Below are positions 1-7,997 of a DNA stretch of 24,475 nucleotides, piece by piece. Position 1 is the stretch's first letter. The number at the start of each line of letters is the position of its first letter. The stretch lies in the IMG/VR virus record IMGVR_UViG_3300032288_005553, positions 1 through 24,475 of that record. One strand, given 5' to 3'. A model generated the notes under the pieces. That model was not told the DNA's origin. It saw only the letters and a program-made list of their open reading frames with translations, and made no database searches. A program made the position numbers and the translations under genes. Source of the DNA: a virus.

Positions 1-2
1 CA

Positions 3-653
3 CAAAAGATGCAAATGAAACGTGAAGGTCTGTCCGATAAAGGTGTTTGGACGGCCAAGAAACGTTACATTCTGAATGTTTACAACAACGAAGGTGTTCA
101 ATATGCCGAACCTAAGATTAAAGTCATGGGTTTGGAAATGATTAAATCTTCTACACCATCGGCAATCCGTGAAAAGATGTGGGAAGCCGTTAAGTTGATG
201 ATGACTGGTACCGAATCTGAAATTCAACAGTTTATTGCCGATTTTAGAAATGAGTTTGGTAAACTGCCGCCGGAAGAAATATCTTTCCCACGTGGTTTGA
301 ACGGACTCGCCACATATTCCGATAGTGTTACACTATATAAAAAAGGAACACCTATTCATGTGAGAGGTGCCATTCTATATAACCACAATCTCAAACAGTT
401 TGAGTTAACGAAGAAATATCCACTTATTCAAGAGGGTGAAAAGTTAAAATTTACCTATTTGAAAATGCCAAATCCTTTCAAGTCCGATGTGATTTCATAT
501 CCATCTAGATTGCCACCAGAATTTAATCTTGACAAATATATCGATTATGATGTACAATTCGAAAAGGCGTTCTTGGAACCAATTAAGGTTATTTTGGATT
601 GTATTGGTTGGTCCGCAGAAAAGACAAACTCGCTTGAAGATTTTTTTAATTGA
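3..653 (+). CDS. 43: DNA polymerase family B, C-terminal part (T4 gp43-like), 5' truncated
   Basis: The reading frame is open from the window edge, so only the last ~216 residues of the replicative DNA polymerase are present. The segment with GVWTAKKRYILNVYNNEG, AEPKIKVMGLEMIKSSTP and the later PFHIRG-like stretch (here TPIHVRGAILYN) matches the palm/thumb region of T4 gp43 as I remember it (FWTGKKRYALNVW, AEPKLKIMGLETQKSSTP, CPFHIRGILTYN). The end, IGWSAEKTNSLEDFFN, looks like the C-terminal sliding-clamp-binding tail of this family (T4 ends SLFDMFDF). It catalyses template-directed DNA synthesis at the phage fork. uvsX follows 9 b after its stop. Catalytic Asp motifs lie upstream of the window and cannot be checked. 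Confidence 0.95.
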   Translation, partial: QKMQMKREGLSDKGVWTAKKRYILNVYNNEGVQYAEPKIKVMGLEMIKSSTPSAIREKMWEAVKLMMTGTESEIQQFIADFRNEFGKLPPEEISFPRGLNGLATYSDSVTLYKKGTPIHVRGAILYNHNLKQFELTKKYPLIQEGEKLKFTYLKMPNPFKSDVISYPSRLPPEFNLDKYIDYDVQFEKAFLEPIKVILDCIGWSAEKTNSLEDFFN

Positions 654-662
654 AGGAACATT

Positions 663-1700
663 ATGAGCATCCTAGACAAAATCAAAAAGAATAGTTCTAT
701 TAAAGATTCTGCTATTCTATCTAAATCAAAATTCTTTACCGATAAAGATATGATTCCCACGGCAGTACCAGCAGTCAACATTGCGTTGTCTGGTCGCCTT
801 GATGGTGGTCTAACACCAGGTCTTACAATGTGGGCAGGCCCATCCAAACATTTTAAGACTGCATTCTCACTATTGATGGCCAAATCTTATATGGACAAAT
901 ACGAAGATGCAGCACTTTTATTTTATGATTCTGAGTTTGGCACTCCTCAGTCATATTTCGACTCGTTCGGGATTGATACGGATCGGGTTCTTCACACTCC
1001 TATTACTGACATTGAACAGCTGAAGTTTGATATTATGAATCAACTCACTCAGTTAGAGAGGGGTGAACATTTGATTATTGTAGTTGATTCTATCGGTAAT
1101 CTCGCATCTAAAAAAGAAGTTGAAGATGCATTGGATCAAAAATCAGTTGCAGATATGAGCCGTGCAAAGCAAGTCAAATCTTTGTTCCGCATGGTAACGC
1201 CTCACCTATCACTCAAAGACATTCCAATGATTGTTGTCAATCACACATACAAAGAAATTGGTATGTTCCCCAAAGACATTGTTGGTGGTGGCACAGGTTC
1301 TTACTACTCAGCCGACAACATCTTTATTCTTGGTCGCCAGCAAGAAAAAGATGGTACAGAAATTACTGGTTATAATTTTATTATTAATGTGGAGAAATCT
1401 AGATATGTCAAAGAAAAATCAAAAATTCCTGTTTCTGTATCTTTTGATGGTGGCATTAGCCGTTGGTCAGGCCTACTTGATGTTGCGTTGGAATCCGGAC
1501 ATGTCATCAAACCCTCAAACGGGTGGTATAGCAAAGTGGATGTTTCCACCGGTGAAGTAGAAGAAAAGAAATACCGTGAGAAAGACACAAACACATCCGA
1601 TTTTTGGGATTCATTATTGAAAGATGAAGGTTTCAAAGCCTTCGTTGAAAGTAAATATCGTGTCGCTAACGTTGATATTCTACAAGAGGAAACAACATGA
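663..1700 (+). CDS. uvsX: UvsX RecA-like recombinase
   Basis: A 345-aa RecA-family ATPase for strand invasion, recombination-dependent replication and repair. The Walker A motif GPSKHFKT (residues 59-66) is close to the T4 UvsX form (GPSKSFKS), and the Walker B strand LIIVVDSIG lies at 137-145. The VNHTYKEIGMFPKDIVGGGTGSYYSAD region is the DNA-binding loop area typical of UvsX. The length fits the family (T4 UvsX is about 390 aa). A Shine-Dalgarno AAGGAA sits just before the ATG. Position directly after the polymerase gene matches T4 (43-uvsX-40-41). The stop overlaps the next ATG (ATGA), suggesting translational coupling. Confidence 0.96.
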   Translation: MSILDKIKKNSSIKDSAILSKSKFFTDKDMIPTAVPAVNIALSGRLDGGLTPGLTMWAGPSKHFKTAFSLLMAKSYMDKYEDAALLFYDSEFGTPQSYFDSFGIDTDRVLHTPITDIEQLKFDIMNQLTQLERGEHLIIVVDSIGNLASKKEVEDALDQKSVADMSRAKQVKSLFRMVTPHLSLKDIPMIVVNHTYKEIGMFPKDIVGGGTGSYYSADNIFILGRQQEKDGTEITGYNFIINVEKSRYVKEKSKIPVSVSFDGGISRWSGLLDVALESGHVIKPSNGWYSKVDVSTGEVEEKKYREKDTNTSDFWDSLLKDEGFKAFVESKYRVANVDILQEETT

Positions 1701-2020
1701 TAGAAGGTGAAGATTTCTGTTATATCTTTCCAAAAGAAGATTCGACAACAGTAAATATAAAATTTCTACAGGGTCCATACAAAGATACCATATTCAAATA
1801 TGGTAAGGTCAAATTTAAGGAAGAAAATGACCAGGTCTATTTACTTTTTGCATATGATGTGTTAGAATCTCCTGTAATGAAACCTTCAAAACTAGAGAAG
1901 GATGATACGTTTAAAAATTATATCGGTGATTTATTGGTAGAAATCATGTCATCGAATATTGAACAGGAAATTGTTGATGAAACTAGAACAAACGATTCTC
2001 AAGAATCTAATTTACAATGA
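1697..2020 (+). CDS. conserved small protein between uvsX and helicase (T4 gene 40 position)
   Basis: A 107-aa acidic protein with no motif I recognise. The N-terminal two thirds alternate hydrophobic and charged residues (beta-like: VNIKFLQGPYKDTIFKYGKVKFKE), and the C-terminus is a polar acidic tail. It starts in an ATGA overlap with uvsX, and its 3' end overlaps the helicase gene by 44 b in another frame, so it is embedded in the recombination/replication operon. T4 has gene 40 in this place, but I see no similarity that would justify that name. Confidence 0.75.
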   Translation: MIEGEDFCYIFPKEDSTTVNIKFLQGPYKDTIFKYGKVKFKEENDQVYLLFAYDVLESPVMKPSKLEKDDTFKNYIGDLLVEIMSSNIEQEIVDETRTNDSQESNLQ

Positions 2021-3374
2021 CGAATACCTACGTAAAGTACTACCTTTCATTAAAGCAGAGTATTTTACGGATAGGACCGATAGAACAATCTTCAATGAAA
2101 TTTCCGAATTCGTACAATCTTACAATTCTACACCAACGATTGAAGCGATTGAATTGGCCGTCAAAGAAAGGCGAAATCTATCAGATGAAGAAGTGGAGAA
2201 GTGCGAAACTTGTCTACAAGAGATTGTTAAACATAAACAGGAAGAATCCAAGATTGAATGGTTGGTTGACAAGACCGAAAAATTCTGTCAAGAGAAGGCC
2301 ATATACAATGCAGTATTGGGGTCTATTTCCATCCTCGACGGCAAAGATAAAACCCAAGATAAAGGGTCCATACCTAAGTTACTTTCCGATGCACTATCTG
2401 TAAGTTTTGATGCGTCTGTTGGCCATGATTATTTGGAGAATAGTGATGAACGGTATGAATTCTATCACAAAAAAGAAGAACGAATTCCTTTCGACCTTGA
2501 GTATTTCAATAAGATTACAAAAGGTGGCCTTCCTTCTAAAACTCTTAATATTGCCTTGGCTGGCACTGGTGTTGGTAAGTCTTTATTCATGTGTCATGTT
2601 GCCTCTAGTTGTATGGTACAAGGCAAAAATGTCCTGTATATTACTATGGAAATGGCTGAAGAAAAGATTGCAGAAAGAATAGATGCGAACTTATTGAATG
2701 TGACTGTTGATGACCTTATCAATTTACCTAAAGATTTGTATGACAAAAAGATAGAAAAACTCCGGGCCAAAACTGTAGGCAAACTTATTATCAAGGAATA
2801 TCCAACAGCTTCGGCGTCCGTAACACATTTTAGGACACTGTTAAATGAACTCAATCTCAAGAAAAGCTTTGTTCCTGATATTATCTTTGTGGATTACCTC
2901 AATATTTGTTGTAGTTCTCGCATTAAAGCCGGAGCTAATGTCAACTCTTATACCTACGTCAAGGCTATTGCCGAAGAATTGCGAGGTCTTGCCGTTGAAT
3001 TCGGAGTCCCAATTGTTTCTGCTACGCAAACTACTAGAAGCGGATTTACTTCATCCGACCCAGGTTTGGAGGACACAAGTGAGTCTTTTGGTTTGCCAGC
3101 AACCGCTGACCTGATGTTCGCCTTGATTTCTTCTGAACAGTTGGAAGAACTTGGTCAAATCATGGTTAAACAATTGAAGAATCGTTATTCTGATCCAACC
3201 ATGTATAAAAGATTTACTGTAGGCATCGATAGAGCTAAAATGCGTTTATTCGATATTGAACAATCTGCACAAGATGGATTGGCAGATGCTGGCGTAACTT
3301 CGCCACCAGATAAACCACTTAACACATTTGGTAATAGAGAAATGAAAAAGAAATTTGATGGATTTAAAGTATGA
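1977..3374 (+). CDS. 41: DnaB-like replicative helicase (T4 gp41-like)
   Basis: A 465-aa hexameric 5'-3' helicase that unwinds the fork and partners gp61 primase. The Walker A motif GTGVGKS is at 196-202. It is followed by NVLYITMEMAEEKIAERIDANLL and the Walker B region IIFVDYLNICCSSRI, both nearly identical to T4 gp41, as are the KAIAEELRGLAVE and SESFGLPATADLM stretches. The preferred start is the ATG at 1977 (MKLEQTILKNLIYND), preceded by AGGAAA at 1965-1970. A TTG at 1959 is in frame but less likely, because T4 gp41 also begins with a short helix of this kind. The stop overlaps the next start (ATGA). Confidence 0.95.
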   Translation: MKLEQTILKNLIYNDEYLRKVLPFIKAEYFTDRTDRTIFNEISEFVQSYNSTPTIEAIELAVKERRNLSDEEVEKCETCLQEIVKHKQEESKIEWLVDKTEKFCQEKAIYNAVLGSISILDGKDKTQDKGSIPKLLSDALSVSFDASVGHDYLENSDERYEFYHKKEERIPFDLEYFNKITKGGLPSKTLNIALAGTGVGKSLFMCHVASSCMVQGKNVLYITMEMAEEKIAERIDANLLNVTVDDLINLPKDLYDKKIEKLRAKTVGKLIIKEYPTASASVTHFRTLLNELNLKKSFVPDIIFVDYLNICCSSRIKAGANVNSYTYVKAIAEELRGLAVEFGVPIVSATQTTRSGFTSSDPGLEDTSESFGLPATADLMFALISSEQLEELGQIMVKQLKNRYSDPTMYKRFTVGIDRAKMRLFDIEQSAQDGLADAGVTSPPDKPLNTFGNREMKKKFDGFKV

Positions 3375-4480
3375 GTTTAACATTTGATGAAGCTCAACAT
3401 TGTGCAAAAGTATTTAAAGATTATTTTGGTGGGTTCAATCGTGTAGATGATTACATGAGAGACCAGAAGATGGCCTCTCTTTCGGAAATTCCATCAAATC
3501 CATTATTTCCCCTAGAAGATGATTTGTTTCAGGATTTCTCTATGCATCCAAATGATATGGATTTTGATGTATGTGAGATTCCCATTGAACAATGGGAAAA
3601 TTTATTGAACATTACCAGCTCTCACATCAACATTGCACCTGTTGGTCGCCAAGTTCGATTGGCTGTATTTGAAAAGAATACTAAAAAGATTGTTGGCTTT
3701 CTCCGTCTTGGTTCTCCTGTCATAAACATGAAACCAAGAAATGAAATGCTGGGTCAAGTGTTTACGCAAAAACCTGAATGGGGAAAAAGATTTAATGATT
3801 CGGCAATGATGGGTTTTGTTATCGTGCCAGCGCAACCTTTTGGTTACAATTATCTCGGTGGAAAGTTACTTGCAGGTATTTGTACCTCACACCACGTGCG
3901 TGAGATTGTAAACAAGAAATACAATATGAATTTATGTCTGTTTGAAACTACCAGTCTTTATGGTTCATCTAAAACAGTATCTCAGTATGACGGCATGAAA
4001 CCTTTTATTAGATTCAAAGGTTTAACTGATAGTGATTTCATTCCTATGATGCACGGCAAACCATATGAAAATTTGCGTGATTATGTTGAAAGTCGCATTG
4101 GTGAAATCGTGGATCCAGATTCTTCAAGTAAGAAACTCAAGATTACCATGAGAATTATTGCCATGACTAAAAGCGCATTAAAGAGTGATAAAGTCGCTTT
4201 AGACGCATTTAATGATACAATAAAGAACGCCAAAGACCTAACCGAACAGAAACGGTATTACATTTCAGACTATGGATTTAAAAACATGGTCGACTATGTA
4301 AATTGCAAAACTGACAAACTGGTACCGGGTGAAAACTACGAAAAACATGAACTTGAGAATATAATCAAGTGGTGGAAAAACAAGGCTTCAAACAGATTTG
4401 AAAACTTAAAGAATGAAAATAAAATCAGAACGGAACTTGAAGTTTGGACTTCCGGAAAGCACATTGATATAATAAGATAA
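3371..4480 (+). CDS. unknown protein with DUF4338/DruA- or Mom-like pattern
   Basis: 369 aa, translationally coupled to the helicase gene. The core from about residue 95 to 220 reads as a GNAT-like alpha/beta domain: RLAVFEKNTKKIVGFLRLGSP (96-116), then FNDSAMMGFVIVPAQPFGYNYLGGKLLA (141-168), then LCLFETTSLYGSSKTVSQYDGMKPFIRFKGLTDS (188-221). The order strand, LGSP, Leu-Ala helix, then 'xxETxxxxGssYxxxxxxxxGxT' resembles DUF4338 (the DruA protein of the Druantia defence system) and the DNA-modification protein Mom of phage Mu. That link is by pattern only and is an inference. The C-terminal third is Lys/Glu-rich and helical. Its place after gp41 argues for a nucleic-acid-related role. It could also simply be a conserved marine-phage protein of unknown function. 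Confidence 0.7.
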   Translation: MSLTFDEAQHCAKVFKDYFGGFNRVDDYMRDQKMASLSEIPSNPLFPLEDDLFQDFSMHPNDMDFDVCEIPIEQWENLLNITSSHINIAPVGRQVRLAVFEKNTKKIVGFLRLGSPVINMKPRNEMLGQVFTQKPEWGKRFNDSAMMGFVIVPAQPFGYNYLGGKLLAGICTSHHVREIVNKKYNMNLCLFETTSLYGSSKTVSQYDGMKPFIRFKGLTDSDFIPMMHGKPYENLRDYVESRIGEIVDPDSSSKKLKITMRIIAMTKSALKSDKVALDAFNDTIKNAKDLTEQKRYYISDYGFKNMVDYVNCKTDKLVPGENYEKHELENIIKWWKNKASNRFENLKNENKIRTELEVWTSGKHIDIIR

Positions 4481-4491
4481 ATATTCTTATT
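4471..4491 (+). promoter_or_regulatory. T4-like late promoter candidate within an inverted repeat
   Basis: GATAAATA at 4476-4483 matches seven of eight bases of the T4 late -10 element TATAAATA. It lies 19 b before the ATG at 4503 and overlaps the stop of the previous gene. Flanks AATAAGA (4471-4477) and TCTTATT (4485-4491) are complementary, a 7-bp stem around the element. The 12-mer AAGATAAATATT is repeated exactly at 18652-18663 before another structural gene, which supports a regulatory role. Confidence 0.45.
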
Positions 4492-4502
4492 TGAGGTCAT
4501 AA

Positions 4503-5939
4503 ATGGCTGACACACTTAATGCCACGGAATTTTTCAAACTTCCAAACAAGTCTAGACCTGACCGAAAGGCTGTATTCTTAGACAAATATAAAAATCAAAA
4601 ACCTTTCGAAGTTAAGGGTAGTGCCAGACTTGTTGTTTTTCTTCCAGAACCGGCAGTGTTATCCAAAATCTCAGACCTACAACCTGGTGATAAAGTTCAA
4701 TTTGAAAATATCCGTTTAAAGGGCCTAGACGGAAAATATTACAAAATGAACCAACTCAAAAAGACAAAAGAGTTTGGTGGCGGTGGTGGTTCTGGCGCCG
4801 GCGCAGAATTGACCGAGTTCACAGAATCTGGTCAATGTTATGTTTGTTCAGTTGTATATAATATATTACAAAGGCCGATTGCGTGGGAAGATTTAACTTA
4901 TGAAAATCTAAAAGAAGGTGCCAAGTATGTTGACACAGGCAAAACCTCGTTGGATCAAATTATCGAAAAGTCTCCTCCTGAATGGGTGCAATCTTATGTG
5001 AAAACGGCAAATATTATGTACGCAAACTATCAAATGAAACCTGGAAAAAAGGTACAATTTCACAGAGATTCCAGATTTATGAATAAAATCTATGAATATA
5101 AATCATTGACACAGAAAAAAGATAAAGAAAGTGAAACGCCTCAAGCACCAGGTACGTTTGCAAATGATAAATGGAATCCAGGTGATATATGGATGACAAC
5201 TCTTGATTCTGTACCTGAATTACCCACAGATAGTTGGATGTCACTAAATTCTGAAATCTACAGATTGGCTCAAGAAAGAGTCATGTTGGGTGTTTCACTT
5301 AAAAAGATTATAAGAACACCAAAAATTGATGAATATAATTCACCAAAAAATTCCAAACAAAGATATAACTTTCAAAACTTTAGATTGAGTGCTGCAGCAA
5401 GAGGAAAAGGAACACCGTTCTTTGATTCGATTGATATGTACATGACTATTTCTGGTCAAGAAGTTCAATTTCGAGCAACAAGTGGTTCTGCATCTTGGCA
5501 AGGAGAAATTAAAGGTGCTACTGCTGCAGGCGGAAAAATCGGTGGCGGTAATGTTAATTTCTTTTTGAAAAAATATACTGGCAGAGAATTGTTTAATAAA
5601 TCCGAAAGTGAGATTACAAACTATGCCAAAACGACAAACGAAACTTTTTGGAAAGATTTCTACACTCTTTATACTAGATGGTTTAATCACAACAAATTGA
5701 ATCCTAGTTTAGGTGATAATCCCGTTCCCTATGATTCATTCAAACAATTGGCAACAGATAAAACTAAAGACCCGTCTGGTGGACAAGCCTACCTATTCTC
5801 AAAGTACATGAATATGAAGTTCTTGGACATTTTCTTGAGTGCTGGTGATACTGCACAACAAAATATTGTTTCAGACCTTTTCCTTTACGGAGCTTCTAGT
5901 ACGGATCAAAGTTCTTTCTTCATTAAAGTATACGAATAA
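4503..5939 (+). CDS. large unknown phage protein with Gly-rich hinge
   Basis: 478 aa, ATG with GAGG at 4492-4495. The N-terminal ~90 residues form a compact module (SARLVVFLPEP, LQPGDKVQFENIRLKGLDGKYYKMNQLKKTKEF). A glycine run, GGGGGSGAGAE, follows at 92-102, then ESGQCYVCSVVYN with a CxxC pair. The rest is mixed alpha/beta, and the C-terminus (KVYE) is strand-like. I recall this 'EFGGGGGSG-TEx(E/S)QC' arrangement from marine T4-like phages annotated only as hypothetical or structural. The function is not known to me. A late-type promoter before it suggests late expression and perhaps a virion role (inference). No enzyme motif is recognised. Confidence 0.8.
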   Translation: MADTLNATEFFKLPNKSRPDRKAVFLDKYKNQKPFEVKGSARLVVFLPEPAVLSKISDLQPGDKVQFENIRLKGLDGKYYKMNQLKKTKEFGGGGGSGAGAELTEFTESGQCYVCSVVYNILQRPIAWEDLTYENLKEGAKYVDTGKTSLDQIIEKSPPEWVQSYVKTANIMYANYQMKPGKKVQFHRDSRFMNKIYEYKSLTQKKDKESETPQAPGTFANDKWNPGDIWMTTLDSVPELPTDSWMSLNSEIYRLAQERVMLGVSLKKIIRTPKIDEYNSPKNSKQRYNFQNFRLSAAARGKGTPFFDSIDMYMTISGQEVQFRATSGSASWQGEIKGATAAGGKIGGGNVNFFLKKYTGRELFNKSESEITNYAKTTNETFWKDFYTLYTRWFNHNKLNPSLGDNPVPYDSFKQLATDKTKDPSGGQAYLFSKYMNMKFLDIFLSAGDTAQQNIVSDLFLYGASSTDQSSFFIKVYE

Positions 5940-5954
5940 AATTGAGGTTATATT

Positions 5955-6665
5955 ATGAGTGCAACTGTGATTATACCAACAACCGGTACACCAGAATTAA
6001 ATGGTGCTGTTGGTAGTGTTTTAAAACAAACAACCGAAACAAAATGTTACGTGATTGCCGATGGCGTACAATCACATTCCAAAACAAGAATTATTACCGA
6101 CAATTTTCTGGAAAGAAAAAATCTGGAAAGATGTTTTTTGCCACTTAATGTTGGTGCAAATGGTTTTTATGGCCATCGTGTGTATGCCGCTTTCACACAC
6201 TTAATTGATACCGATTATGTACTTTACCTGGATCAAGACTGTTGGTTCGACAACGACCATGTACAGTCTTGCATTGAAACGATAGAAAAAAACAACCTGG
6301 ATTGGTCCTACTCTCTCCGCAAGGTTTGTGACAAACAAGGCAACTTCATTTGCAATGATGATTGTGAGTCTTTAGGTAAGTGGCAATCTTATCATGGAAT
6401 TAATCATATAGACACAAATTGTTATTGCATTAAAACTGAAGTTGCGATAAAATTAGCTTCTGTTTGGCATGGAGGTTGGGGACAAGATAGAGTGTTTTTA
6501 TCGGTTCTTGCTCAACATTTTCCAAAATTTGATTGTACAAGAAAATACACCGTGAACTATCGAGTGGATGGAAATGCTGGATCAGTAAATTCAGAATTCT
6601 TTTTGAATGGAAATAAATTAATGAAACAAAAATATAATGGAGAATTCCCATGGCAAAAAATTTAA
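5955..6665 (+). CDS. GT-A glycosyltransferase, family 2 type
   Basis: 236 aa. The N-terminus ATVIIPTTGTPELNGAVGSVLKQT is the typical nucleotide-binding start of family 2 glycosyltransferases. The DxD-like metal/nucleotide motif YLDQDCWF (D93-Q-D95) follows, and WGQDR (around residue 176) is a plausible acceptor/base region. It would transfer a sugar from an NDP-sugar in the cytoplasm. It opens the glycan cassette: GAGG before the ATG and a 16-b overlap with the next gene. The substrate cannot be read from sequence. It could act on host LPS/capsule precursors, a virion protein or, less likely, modified DNA. Confidence 0.85.
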   Translation: MSATVIIPTTGTPELNGAVGSVLKQTTETKCYVIADGVQSHSKTRIITDNFLERKNLERCFLPLNVGANGFYGHRVYAAFTHLIDTDYVLYLDQDCWFDNDHVQSCIETIEKNNLDWSYSLRKVCDKQGNFICNDDCESLGKWQSYHGINHIDTNCYCIKTEVAIKLASVWHGGWGQDRVFLSVLAQHFPKFDCTRKYTVNYRVDGNAGSVNSEFFLNGNKLMKQKYNGEFPWQKI

Positions 6666-7507
6666 TTATTGGTGGATTCACCAATTATGTTATCAATCAA
6701 CTTAAACCCTGGGTAATTTCGGCAAAAGAAGTTGCTGGAGAAAATGATGTTGTTTTGATTACTGGTCAAACAACTCAAGAAACGGTTGATTGGTTAAAAG
6801 AACAAAATGTCATAGTTATTCCCATGAAGCAAGTTGAAGGAATTCCTGTTCATGTATTGCGTTTTCTTTCTATCTATGAATACCTAAGACACAATTGGGC
6901 CAGTTATCGCTTTGTGGTGACAACTGATGTAAAGGATGTTTATTTTCAAAGTGATCCTTTTGAACAATTGGAAAGACTAATATCTCCAGGTTCAACAACC
7001 AAATTGGTAATTGCATCAGAAGGTTTGAAATATAAAGACGAACCTTGGGGAGATGACAATCTCAAACAGGCATATGGTCCATATGTTTATGAACAATTCA
7101 AAAATAACACCATCTACAATGTAGGCACTTTTGGTGGTGTTTCTGAATATGTAAAAGACATGGTGTTCAACATCTTTACCAATGCAACCAATCGTCCAAT
7201 TCCCATCTGTGACCAAGCTGTATTCAATGTCTTAATCAATACACAACCATTCAAAGATGTTTGTGTTCCGACGAATAATTGGGCATGTGAAGCGGGAACT
7301 GTTGCTGATCCATCCAAGATTGAATATTTCAGACCAAATTTACTATGTTATGAACCTGTGTTTGAAAATGGTACCGTAGTGACACAGGATCGTTATGTGT
7401 TTCCGATTGTTCACCAATATGACCGTGTTCCTGAATGGAAGAAGTTTGTTCAAGAAAAATATGGACAAGAAAGTACCGAACAATATTTTGTGTACAATAC
7501 AATTTAA
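6650..7507 (+). CDS. putative GT-A type glycosyltransferase
   Basis: 285 aa. Residues 86-104 (YRFVVTTDVKDVYFQSDPF) form the 'TDxrDvxFqsdPf' signature found in several glycosyltransferase families, where the Asp residues bind the metal and nucleotide. NTIYNVGTFGG (around residue 153) and CDQAVFNVL (around residue 187) correspond to the acceptor-side G-G and D-Q motifs of such enzymes. The start is the ATG at 6650 inside the previous gene, with GGAG at 6640-6643. It is part of the overlapping cassette. The sugar and acceptor are unknown. Confidence 0.75.
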   Translation: MAKNLIIGGFTNYVINQLKPWVISAKEVAGENDVVLITGQTTQETVDWLKEQNVIVIPMKQVEGIPVHVLRFLSIYEYLRHNWASYRFVVTTDVKDVYFQSDPFEQLERLISPGSTTKLVIASEGLKYKDEPWGDDNLKQAYGPYVYEQFKNNTIYNVGTFGGVSEYVKDMVFNIFTNATNRPIPICDQAVFNVLINTQPFKDVCVPTNNWACEAGTVADPSKIEYFRPNLLCYEPVFENGTVVTQDRYVFPIVHQYDRVPEWKKFVQEKYGQESTEQYFVYNTI

Positions 7508-7517
7508 GGATTATAAA

Positions 7518-7997
7518 ATGAATGATGAAATATCTATATTGATTAAACTTGTCACAAATGATTCGGATGTTGAAACACTCCGGGTTATTAGAAATACTTG
7601 TAGAACTTTTATGACAAGACAGATATATGAAATTGATACACAAAACCAGCAAATCTGGTGGCAAAAATTGGACAAGTCTACAAACTTTCCATACTTGTTA
7701 TATAAAGCAGAATTTGGTGTGATTATCTACCCGATTGGTTATGGTTACGTCAGATTTGAGAATGGTGAAATATTATTAACTGGAGGATTAATTCCTGAAG
7801 AACGTGGTAAAGGTTACGGCAAAAAGTTATTTGAACTAATGATTAATTCAAGTAAGAGATATAATGTACCAATCAAATTAGAAGTTCTTAATTCAAATAC
7901 AAATGCGTTTGAAATGTATAAGAAAATAGGCTTTACTGTCATTTCAAAAGATGACAAAATAACAAAAATGGAGTATCATTATGATTCAGTTATTTAA
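7518..7997 (+). CDS. GNAT-family N-acetyltransferase
   Basis: 159 aa from the ATG at 7518, which follows AAGGA at 7506-7510. The frame is open further upstream, but that would run deep into the previous gene. Acetyl-CoA motif A is present as GLIPEERGKGYGKKLFELMI, with the RGKGYG loop at about 96-101. The C-terminal LEVLNSNTNAFEMYKKIGF is the standard GNAT motif B ending (N..A...Y.K.GF). It would transfer an acyl group to an amine. Since the next gene is a sugar aminotransferase overlapping by 17 b, the likely substrate is the amino sugar that enzyme makes, as in N-acetylated NDP-deoxyamino sugar pathways (inference from context). Confidence 0.88.
   Translation: MNDEISILIKLVTNDSDVETLRVIRNTCRTFMTRQIYEIDTQNQQIWWQKLDKSTNFPYLLYKAEFGVIIYPIGYGYVRFENGEILLTGGLIPEERGKGYGKKLFELMINSSKRYNVPIKLEVLNSNTNAFEMYKKIGFTVISKDDKITKMEYHYDSVI

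Noticed and set aside
545-883. Minus-strand open frame across the polymerase/uvsX junction
   Set aside because: It overlaps two firmly identified genes and has no recognisable protein features.
1231-1560. Second + frame inside uvsX
   Set aside because: No ribosome-binding site or plausible protein pattern, unlike the nested frame at 14684; the uvsX reading is certain.
7395-7517. Upstream extension of the acetyltransferase gene
   Set aside because: It would lie wholly within the previous gene and add no GNAT sequence; the ATG at 7518 has a Shine-Dalgarno and gives a normal length.
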